This document shows positions 24,201 through 36,200 of a DNA stretch of 64,000 bases, in pieces. The DNA is from Beroe forskalii (taxonomy: Eukaryota > Ctenophora > Nuda > Beroida > Beroidae): contig WFMF01000059.1 of NCBI GenBank assembly GCA_011033025.1, positions 62,001 to 126,000 of the forward strand. The letters are read 5' to 3'. A program made the position numbers and the translations under genes. Numbering within the stretch: the first letter of the stretch is position 1; each line of letters begins with the position of its first letter. The notes below the pieces were generated by a model. That model saw only the letters and a program-made list of their open reading frames with translations. It was not told the origin of the DNA and ran no database searches.

Positions 24201-27200
24201 CCCCTGCTGACCCCTACTGACCCCCTGGTGAATCGGTGTGTACGGAACCCTTCTGTGAGTATTTTTATCTAATAACCACAGTACAGAATTGCTGTACCCT
24301 GATCAGTCCATGTCTTCATAGTGAGTAGGCAAAAATAATAATAAACAAAGGAATATATCGCATGTTCTATGTTTAAAGTTAAGTTCCCAAGTTTTGTTTT
24401 TAAATTTTTAATTTAATCGTACAATAGTACTAGGATAAACTTAGACCTTGAGTCTTTTTCTTCAGAAATGCCTACAGTAATCGAATAGAAACCCTTTTCC
24501 CAAATTATATATTTTGAGGAACATCGAATTGATTTGGTCGTTCAAATCTTGATGCTCATTCAAATCTTGATGAATTATGCTCATATAAATCTTCTATCAA
24601 ACTAATATTCACCGAGAACAAGGATTTACAGGATAATTCATTAAATATGAATTGTGGTGTATGTAAGCGTGTAATTCCGTGCGTACAACGTACGAATTCA
24701 TTAAAACTTTGTAATTGGATATGCAGTAAGAATTGCTCAGTGAACTTCTTCCTAACGTCGTAATATCATTATTAAGCCCGCCACGGAGGATTTAGACGGT
24801 GTGACGTCATCAACTCACCATGTTAAGCTATGATAATGACGTCACTCTCCAGAACTTATTACATTGGCTCACAATCGCCCGAACAATCGGGCTCCGGGGC
24901 TGTTTGGCTGATGATTATTATAGATTTAACATTGACCAATCAGCGCGTGAGTTGACTGTGTACTCGTGTGCTGATTGGTTACCACTCATGATATTAGTTT
25001 GCATTATATCATCCTGGACTATGGGTGGATCTCAGGAGGACAAAGGTTGGCAGAACCAGGAACCAGGCACCAGGTCAATGCTCAGATGGCGTAAAATCGT
25101 AAAGTGTATAATTGAGGAAGTGAGGTTCAACAGTTAGGATTTTAGCAGCTTCAAATAGGATAATATGTGTAGTTGGGCTATAGTTGAGTTCTGCAGATTC
25201 TATGCAATACAAGAATTAAGACTGTCAGTGATAGACAAGTACTAGCTTTTTAGCCCTCTTCTTGTACCAAATGTATAACATTTGACCCTCTCTCCCCCTC
25301 GGTACTCGCTGCAATCCACAGTCTCCCAAGTGTCGTTGGGGTCTCTTCCCTCGGGGTGCCCCCCTAAACATTTCAGAGGACTGGCAGTTCTATCCCCTTT
25401 TTAGTACTTATTATAAGTAGCAATAACTTTTTAGTTGATCCCTCGCCACTTCAGATTTGACGCCTGTCGACGCCTCGACGAAAGCCCCTCGCCTCCTTTC
25501 CACCTCCAGATTGCACGTGCTGAAGTGCGCGATGCCCGCGTCGAGTCCTCCCGCGCAACCACGGTGGTTTAAAGATGGGACGCTTATAGATCCCGTGAGT
25601 ATGGCTCATAATTCACATTTTGTTAGAGTAGGAACTTTTTGCTACTTTTTGTCGCTTTTCTGTTATTTTTGTTAATTTTTGTTATTTTGATTACTTTTTG
25701 AAAACTATAATGTTTGTTTGGTTTTACTACAGAATATCTGACGAACTCAAGTAAAATTTTCTCTCGAAGACGCAATTCAAATTACTGAACCAAAGTTATA
25801 TAATACAGTTTTGTATACACACATACCAAGACATGTAATTTTCCAAATCACTGGCGACTACAAACGACATAATATTATTATTCGCACTTTTAAATTGGAA
25901 ATATGCCTTGTCGTTTTCAATAAATATCAACAAAAAAATAAAAATAATATGTTCTGAAATATAAAATATATCTGAATATTTTATTGGTTGCGAGAAAGAA
26001 TTTTATACGGCTTTTCCACAACTTTATTATTTTTCAACAGAACACACAGTTGAATAGTGAATACTTCTTGTAATTGTGTGTTTTGAAATGTCCAGCGTAC
26101 GTGTGCTTTTGGTTTAATTATAGCCATTTTAAACAAATTAACGTTAATTACAAGGGTTGAATTTGGTTATCAATTACGCTCATGAACCTGTTAGCAATTT
26201 TGTGTCTTGATTTTTTAGAATTCGCTCGGGCTTTGCTTCAGGGTTTTTATCAATTTCGTCAAACAACAGCTTTGAGTATTGCTCAGAACATCAGAAGCTT
26301 GTTATTGTATAGTGCGTGGTTCGGAATGTTTTGTTATCCGTATTTTGAGTCAAGGCATTTAACCTTTGTAATGTGGCAGAAAATATAACCCTGATTTTGA
26401 TAATAATTATGTTTTTCGAGTTTTTCGAATAAATTTGTGGCGTTAATCAAATTAAGATTATGTAATTGGCTTTTGGTGAAATGATATCCACTTCAAACAT
26501 ATTATTTTGGTCAACAGAAAAACAGTTTTAGCAGTGCATCGGAAATGAACGTCAAATCGACTTAATTTCTGCTTTTGTGGACCAGCTTGTGACTAAATAC
26601 TTAAATAATATTGATTTGCCAACTTCAAATGAATACAGTTGCAATTATCAGACTATTCTGAGCATTGTTGCATCATTGGTACATGATGCTGTTTTTAGTC
26701 TGTCATATTACCGGTTATCATGTTATAACTATTAAAGTATTCAAATAGCCAATCAAATACTCAAATAGTCATTTGAATAGGTATATAATACGTATTTGAA
26801 TAATATCGCTTGTATTGAACTAAACGTGCCTTTGGGTTGAAATTAGTCGTACATAATCGAGATCACGATGGTTTCCGTCCCCGATAATGACTAGTTTTTC
26901 ACTCATTAATTGGTTCATCTCTTAGAAATGTGGTGTTGTTATTTGTACAGACACATATCGCTAGTATATGTTAACAAAGACGATGTCTCTTTGAAAGCAA
27001 AGGATGCGTGACAAAATAGACAGTACTTGATGCTACCAATCGGCCATGTCAAGACATGATAAATAAGTCACTTATAACAAACCACCATTGCCGTCAAGGA
27101 ATCGGTACATCACCCGTCTTTTTGCCATGATATACCACTGTTGCCTGAGTGTTACATCGAGTGTGTCTCATTCCCTAACAAAAGACTGCTGGTAGCTCTG

Positions 27201-30200
27201 ACTACCGATTGTTACATTCTTGAGGGTACGGTAACTACCTACCAATATTGTGGAAATCAAATCTGACTTACATTTTATTTTCAGTTCTTAAGAACTTTTG
27301 AGTATTTAGGAAAAATTTAATCCCTGGCGACATCAGCCACTTTTTACATTATGTTTATTTTTTGCGGCTTTGCTAGTAACAAATGGTTTCCTTCAGGACG
27401 ACGAGAACATGTTCGCCTCCTACGGCAGAGGACAAATAGATGGAACTGAAATAGAACTAGGTAGGTGGGTAATGGAGGGATTCAAAAATTCACTTCATTG
27501 AAACATGCTTTGAATTGCTGAACTTCGCTCTATTTACAAGCTTACTAAAATTAATCAGGAAAAAAACAGTCTTAGTATTTAGTAAATGTGGTGTTTTAGA
27601 GTTTTATTGCAATCATAGTTGGATTAAAATACCCACTCTACTATAACAGATCGTAAGATATTTTTTGATGAATCATCTCGTCTTCGCTTGATCTATCTAG
27701 CCACTGTACCTTCTCCAGGTGACCTGGTGATGTTTTCCCTTACACACGAGCACAGCGGCCAGTACACGTGTAGTGCGTACAACTACGCTTTAGAGGAACC
27801 ATTCAACCAGGTCGATGTGGTCTACTACAACGTCACCGTCAGCTCCAGTGAGTGGATTTTTACTTTATCAGATAAGCAGATTGATTCATTGATAAGATTT
27901 CTTTTAATTTCTTATCTTATAGTAGTCTAAGTCCTGAGTTAGTTTGAGTGAGTGTAGATTCTAAGAGTGGTCCAATTTGAAGATATAAAAATGATTGATA
28001 GGTTCATTGTTCCAATTGTTGTAATTGTTGTAATTTTAGTGTAAAATAAGATGGAGGATGCTGAAGGAAGATTGAAATTCACAGGTTGAGTAGGATACAC
28101 AATTGAATTATTTGATGAGTTTGAACAAAAAGATTTAATGAACACAATATTTACAATAAATTATTATCGAAAACAACAACACAAAATCAATGAATATCTA
28201 AAAGTCTGTCTCCATGTCATCAATGTCCAAGGCGTCCATCCAAGGGTGGTAGATGATTTCTCCAGGCAGCATCCTATCTTCCTCCCTCTCAGTCAGTAAG
28301 TCGAGTAGGAACTCTCTGGAAGGTTGGTCCAGTCCGCTGTTCCGGAATCTGAGGACTGAGAAGTCCCTGACTTCCTGGCTGGTGTTGAAGGGGCAGTCTC
28401 CGTTGAGAAGCACGTACACCAGACACCCGATAGCCCAGGTGGTGGCAGGCAGGGAGCTGTAGACGCCCTGTCTGTGGTACTCTGGGGGCACGTACACCAA
28501 CGTGCCTTGCAGCTTACTGTACGGGGTCTCCGGGATGGGTGAGGCGGAGCCGAAGTCTATGAGTTTGATGACTTTGGTGGCGGGGTTGTAGAGGATGTTC
28601 TCGTCTTTGATGTCCCGGTGATCTATTCCGAGGGAGATGAGGTAGTTGACGGCATCCACCAGTTGTAGAGTCACATTCCGGGCATCCTCCACCGACATGG
28701 CGCCAGTCTGACCAATGAACTCGAAGAGGTCAACGAATCCGGGCAGGAACTCCATGACCAGGATCCACTGGTCCTCCTCAAAGAAGATCTCCTCCAGTCT
28801 CACGATGTTGGGGTGTTCCAGGACTTCTGAGATGAGGATCTCGTCAGGCAGCCACACTCCTCTGCTCACACCAGGTCTTCCTGTGACACCTCACGTCAGG
28901 GACGATCTTAGCAGCGTGGAGGGTGCCGTCTGTGGTGTCCTGAGTCAGCCACACTGCCCCATAGGCTCCTTCACCAAGCTTTCTGATGGGTCGGTAGAGA
29001 GAAGAGAAGTTTGATGACATGTTGTAGTTCTTCAGCTGATTCTTTGTTGCAGAGGAAGTAAAGGATTTGATGGTGAAGTTCAGTTGATGACGGTATTTAT
29101 ACAAATCCAGGAGGAATCCAGGGAAATATGTGACGAAATATTCAGCCAATCATGCAACGAGAAATAGTCTTACGAGCTGTGACGAACGGTATTTCGTCAC
29201 GGTCCCATGCCTTGATCAGATTCCATTCACCATTGATCAGATGTTTGTACCACGTGATCAGGCGCTAGTAAAACGTAACCAGATGTTTGTACCACGTGAT
29301 CTCATGATTGTACAACGTGATCGGATCTCTTGATTGGACAAATTCCTTTCAACCGTATCGGATCTGATAGACGTGACCTGATCTTTCTGAACCGCTATCG
29401 GGGTATCAGATAATGCTGAGTTTTGGATGATTCAGAATAGAAGATCTTGTGGTTCACAGTTGATGCAGTGACGCTATGAAAGAATCTCCTGAATAGTGGA
29501 TTTCGGTTCATCACCCAAGTTGAGAATTTGTGGAAGCACGTGGCGATAGCAATGTGGCAGGACTTTCATCCGCCACTACCAGATTGAATTAATCTGAAGA
29601 ATTTATCATTCCTTCTGTGGAGTGCTTATTTAGTTATTTTGAACTGAAAATGCAACATTTGGAACCTTCTCTCCTTAATGATCGTCTGTGACATTTGTAG
29701 ATCCATGATCTTACCTCCCACTGTAGAAAGTAGAATTTGGGAGTTTGGAGTTCTCATTTTCGGTCAAGAATGCAACATAATTTGGACTTTTGGAGCAAGC
29801 TTATTATTTCTCAGTTATCGAGTGTGCTTCTGCTACTCTGCTGGAAACAGAACTGCCAACACACATCTTGGAATATGAAGCAGGACTTCCAACAAGTTGT
29901 AATATGACAAATATGGTAATTTCATGGAATTCTGAGTCACGTGAGAGTGAGCTGTTGTCAACAAGATCTCATCCGAGACTTCCTGAGATTAAAGTTTGAA
30001 ATAGGCGGTTATTTTCAACAATTCGGCAGCGTGCACAATGTTGATAACGTCATTGCGACCGCCTATTCATTCTGAAATTTATAAGAGACTTTTCTTTGAC
30101 CGGGTGGTGATAATGATACATTGAAATGTGCTGTGATCGGTATAAGATATTCGCAGAAACAGGCGTGCCTTGAATGTGGCTGAAAGTTAGTGAACGTAAC

Positions 30201-33200
30201 ATTTGCAGCGTACACGTGCTGTAAATCAAAGAGTGGATCTGACAATCCACTACTTTTGTCCTTGAAAATGATACGCGTCATCAACTTCACCGTTCTAAAC
30301 TCTTGATAGTTGATAATTACGCCATCAATACACCACTTAATCCCCTTATAATGACGTCACCAGCCTTTCATCTGTAAGACAGACTTAATAATATCCCATG
30401 AGAAGCTGTTCGTCTGCGCACCTGTCTGGAGCACCTGTTACCTTGTAATATTCTATGCTGTTTCTTGAACAGTGACCAACCGTGTAACTTAATCATCAGC
30501 TGTTATATTTAACTGGTATGTGCACAGGCTGTTATGATGACGTCATTATCGTAGCAAAAAGTGGAAAGTTGATGACGTTAATGATAAACCGCCTATTTTT
30601 CGCGCCTATGTTTTCTGGCGTGTCTTACCTATAAAAAAAAGAGAATATTTATGTGTTAACAAAACAGGTGGGTCACAGTGTTAATAAGGAAATTTAAAGA
30701 GTTGATTCGACCGTGAATACACGATTAGCTGTCCAACTTTGCCATCTGATGTACGTCGATGTATAAACTTATAAAATGGTTCTTTCCACCCTTTCCAACA
30801 AGTGGCAATATTTCTGTCGACAGTCCTTCAAGAAATCAAGAAATGTGTCTTCGAGAAATGTCCCTTAATCTTCTTCAAACACAAAATTAAATTTGTCTCC
30901 ACAAATATCAAAATGCAGCATGATTCTGGATCCTTTACACCCTTGCAGCTGATTGCAGCCGTCCAACGACTTTCTGACAGTCTTTTCACCGAATAGGGAC
31001 TTATTTTCTAACTTAATCAGAAATAGGAAGATAAAGTGGTGACGAAAATCTCCAATTGTTGCAATTAAAGCGCTGTGTTACAATTAATTCTTTAATTGGT
31101 ACAATTAAAGATGTTCGCCACCACCTTACCCGTCCTATTTCTGATAAAGTTTCACTCCGAATATTTCTCCGAACATACACGCAGAATGCCGATGATTGTG
31201 GGATGCAGACATGAAGTTTTAAGTGGCGACGAAAGATGACATTTAACAAGTCTTTGTACTGTTTCTCATATATTTTAGTGTTGGAATTCATGCAACTCCT
31301 GAGAAATATAAGGCGTGGTAGAAAGCTGTGATATATACGTAACTCGTCGTGATAAGTGCCATTTCGATCCCTTCAACAAACTGCAAATATACTCAATTAT
31401 ATGTGCTGTGTTGGAACATATTTTATGTACCGTCAAGTAAATATACTTAATGATGTATTGGAATCTTCCTTGCAAGTTTCCTATATGTGACATTTGCGGT
31501 TCAGCGTAGCCTATCGGCTATCAGCCATAGCCGGTTCCATGGCTTCATTCGGTGAAAATTACACTTCGCGCAATGAAGCTCAAAAAGTATTATATTTCAT
31601 CAAAAACTATTTCACCAAAAACTTTGGATTTGATACCTGGGGCAGCAACTGAAACTTTCATGTCAGTACATGGATTTGTCCCTCCGAACTTGTTAATACC
31701 AGTCTTTTAGTTGCAGGCTCAGGTAAGTTCAAGGTGTTTACTGTTTTCGATCACGTGAAGTTGTCGGCCAATTCTTATTGCGCTGAGTTAACACTGCTCA
31801 TAGAAGGAACATATTTTATCATGTTGCGACTGGCTCCTGCTGTGACTTTTGAAATGGGTTACATGCACTCCAATAGTCCAATATCCACGCCTCTTATTTG
31901 CTACAAATATATACTTCATAGTTCCAGAGGATTCCACTGTGAATATGTAATGGCGTAAAATTATGAGCTTTGGAAGTGACTTTGGATGTTGTTACGAGGC
32001 GAATGAAAAACTGAGAAACATTCAAAGTGAATGTTATTTGAATATTGCTTTTTATCGAAAGTGGTCCTCGAATAATTCTAGGACGATTCAGAGGATCTTA
32101 TTTCTCATTTAGATTAGTCAAGTTATCGGTTAGAGATTAGTCTCTAGTCAAATCCGACGACTCTCAAGCGCGTATTTCACTACTTGAATCGGCTCTAGAT
32201 TTGTCTTGATATCTTAAAATTCTTGGTTGTGGCTACCTATAATTCAGGCCTTATTCTGGTGTAATTCAGAAGATATCTATTATATCTGTAGGCTATGACG
32301 CACTCGGAGTCTGGTATGATGGGTGGGGCCGACGAATCACACATTATTGTACAGAGTAGTGTACTGGGCATTGTATTGTACTGTGTACTGTGTATAATAC
32401 TGTCTACAGTGTTAATGACAGAACCTACACTCTTCTATCCTATCCTTCTTATTCGCTTTATAGTGTGAACTGTGATCTGTATTAAAACCAATATCTGACC
32501 TTGGAGACCTTTCAGTTGACTCAACTTACAAAATTGATCAATTCTCCAATCTATTCTGATCTTTTTTTTTGTTTTTCGCCAAAGTTTTAAGAGCTTCATT
32601 TTAAAGCATTGCTTCGGGCTTGTTATTATTAGCGCGCGCAATCAAAATATGGCAGGGCTAGACACTGTGAGCATTGAATATAATTGAGCCATCTTAAACC
32701 GGGGAAAATGACGCCCTCTGTCATAAATCACTCCCAACTGCCCATTCTATCTGGTGCGTGACCTCGACAAGTATTTAAAAGTTAAAATGAATGAGAGTAA
32801 ACGTATAAGTATTATATTCTTGAATAATATAATACATTTTGATAATGATAATCATATGCGCACCCGAACCCTTTGATGATTATAATGACGATTATTATCA
32901 CTCATGTAATTCATAATGCTTAGTGCCTCAGGAGGGAGAAAATTAGGAATAACTCCAAGTCGCGCGAGTAATATTCCTCGCCGGAGATGCCGTCATTATC
33001 AAAGTACAACGCGTTCAGTTAATGACGTTTGACTATCAATTCTCTGCGTGCGGCGCCAGATTTCTGCCTTCGCGCACAGCCAGATTCCCGCGCGCGCAGC
33101 GTCAACAAGAAGATCATGATGTAATGTATAATGTAGTTTATAGAGTGTGAGTGAGATAGAGAGATGTACATTAACATTACCTATATATAATTGTAGCTAT

Positions 33201-36200
33201 ATACTGATCAGTAGGTGTATAGATTAGCAGCTCTTGGGACCCAAGAGATCGCGCAGTGTCACTAGTAGTAGAGTAGCTCACATGTAATATAATTATGCAA
33301 AGCGACTTGTTAGCACATTATCTATAAGTACTGGAGGGTTATGGAGTACCTGGATGATTTTCATATGACTAAGATAATATTATAATGTGTGTCGTAAGGG
33401 GTATTTTCAGAGCGATTACCAGGACTCCCAGGGGTGTGATTTAGCTGGCCCGCTCCCCACCCTCCCCTATTTCATCCACCCATCCTACCCATCCTGCACC
33501 CTCCCCTAGCCAAGATGACACCATTCTGCTGTGAGCTATCAGCTACTCTAGCTATCTCAGTATCTCCACTGATCATCCCTTACTATGAACAAGAGTGGAA
33601 TGAGACTCAACATTCAAAAACCCTTTCTTTTCTCTGGCACCCTCAAATCTCACTGTTTCTCACTTTGGAAGTCGGCTTTATTTTGCCCCTCGACACCCCT
33701 TTCTAACTCTTTTTCGTACTCTTCTTCCTCCACAACCTTATAACCCCTCACACAACTCTACCACCTTTAGTCAATTATTAGTCACAGAATTTTTAAACCC
33801 TTTCCCCTCTAACAACCTTTCCTTTTAACCCCCTTTCCCCTCTCACAACCTCCCCTTTCATCCCCCCTGCCCTTCTCACATCTCCTATCCTCCCAGTTGG
33901 TGAAGTAGGAGAGTTCTCCTCCCAAGAAGCGATCGTATCAGACCTGCGTATAAACGTGGGGGAGGAGGGGTATCTGTTTTGCGGGGGTATTGGGGCACCC
34001 GCCCCTGCAACAGAGTTCCTGACAATATCGCCTGATCTGGAGGGACTTACTGACAAGGAGTCCAGGTAGGAGACTGTGGTCAGTATTCGTCAGTATTCGT
34101 GGTCAGTATAAGTGATGCGTTTTGTGAGTTTGTGGTGCGTCAGTCTGCGGTGATGTGTGTCAGTATTTTGGTGTGTCAGTGATCGGTACTTCGTTATGGC
34201 TTTATGGTGTGTCAGTGATAGGTCAGTAGTGTCAAAGAGTAGTGTTTTTGTCAGCGATGGTCAGTATTGACAGTGTATTGATGTATTGACAGTGTATTGA
34301 ATATTGATAGTGTGTAGGTCTTATGACCATGTGAGACATTGAGACAGTGAATTTTTCCGTATGTGTGTATGTGTGTTTGCCCGAATGTGTGACTAGTGAG
34401 TGGAAAGGAATGTCAGTTTGTACTTTGGTGACTCTGTTTCGTCATCATTTATAACCGCTATCGGTTCTCTCGGCCGTTTATTTTTTGTCAAAAATATGTG
34501 AAATATCTTCTTGCTAATTGTCCGCTTAGTGTTCCGTGTGTGATTTTTCCAGAAGCATGCATGAACGAAGTGGCGTTTTATATTCTTATCTCGAGAGAAA
34601 ACCATATACTGACATAGCCATGATAGTTTGCCATAAAGGCAAACTATTTGGGGTGATTCAGATTATCAGATTAATCCGATTACCTTTAGCATGATCCTAT
34701 GCGATCATAATGTTCCATAATGGCGGACACAGAAAAATATATGAACCATTCATAAACTTTGAAAACCTGTTTACGTTAATTTTGGTATTTTGATTATACC
34801 AGAGCCACATATATTTTCATCCTGAATATTATATTTTGTGTGTTCAAAGCACTATTTCCCTAACTCAATGTATCTCTGTTCTAGTTCCGGCGCTATGGCT
34901 TTCACACGGTAAGTTAAAGTCTAGTCACGTGACTTGTAGAAACTACAGATTGCTTCCGCAGGGTGTCTCACTCCGCACGTACAAAAGTCTGCTCCGTTTT
35001 CAATTCAATTTCCTCAATTGTAACCACCCAAATCCGGAAATTTTGATATTTGTAAGTTTTTGTTAGTAAAGATTTCTAGAAAGTTCTGGTTATTGATAAT
35101 AAGATAGCAATTAGCAACATCCATAAACAAATTTCCCTTTTTTACGATGTGAGACACCCTGTCACTTAGCTGTCCATAAACTGGATGCCTTGCTTGGGAA
35201 TTTACACTTTTAATATCGAGCATGGTATGCAGTTTGAGTGCATGCGGTAATTTCGTGAAAGTGATGCATGTGAGTTGTAATTGATCGATTCGTACGAATA
35301 TAATATTGTATGAAATGCATCATGTATCATGCATGGTTTAAATCTGAAAAAACAGGCTCCGAGTCCTGGAGTTTTCTGTTCAAAGATTTGTTCATTAAAG
35401 TGATTTTGTGATTCTGTTCATGAAAATCATGTTAATTCTTCTATCTTTAACGAAATCTTCACCTCTGTCATTCTAACAGAAGTTATGAATCATGTATCAG
35501 ATTCTAACAGCAAATTTAGGAAACTTAATCATAATATGTACATGATTGCCTGATCAACCGCTTTCATATTATATTTCGATTCGTCTATGCATCTCAGCAG
35601 TAATAAACGTTCAATATTTCAGTAATCAGCACCCCTGTCCCCTATCCTTTGAAAACTATGATCTCAGCATCTATAAATGGGTGTATAATTATAGAGTGGC
35701 GAATTCTCTTACTGATGCCCACTGCCCATAATATATCAGCCTTTTTTCCGCACGAAGCCGAAGTATTGAAAGCAAAATAGCATCTGTAATCATCCCCTTT
35801 CTTTCACCAAACACTATCCCCCATTCCTGTTACCACATCTTCCCTACTAACTCTCCTCTATTCCTTTCTTCCCCTATCTCCGCTCCCATCTTCTCAGCTA
35901 ACTTCCCCCCTCTTTCTTCACAGATTGGTTCGAGTAGACTCCTCCCTTACGACCACGCCCAACAGTTACTACTCCACATGCAAAGTGGGGAACAGTTACT
36001 TCACAGCTAAACTGGTGGTCGTACGGTCCCCCATCAATAGCGTTGGTGAGTTCATCTTTGTGCTGGGATTAACTTACGAGACATATTTATGAGGAACGAA
36101 ATTTGTAGATTTCACACAAAAATCCCATATTTTCCGATATTTTCGCAAATATTTCTCGTAAGGTATATTTGCTATATTCTATCAAAATATGGTAACTTTG

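Larger units (their letters stand above)
26539..33610 (+). repeat. Large inverted duplication, left arm
   Basis: About 7.07 kb that matches the reverse complement of 57181-64000 throughout. It contains exons 6 and 7 of Ig gene A, the antisense kinase, and several small transposons present in both arms. The inner end is sharp near 33610, paired with 57181. The outer end is unknown because the partner arm runs off the window. In non-coding parts I estimate roughly 92-95 percent identity by eye. Confidence 0.93.
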
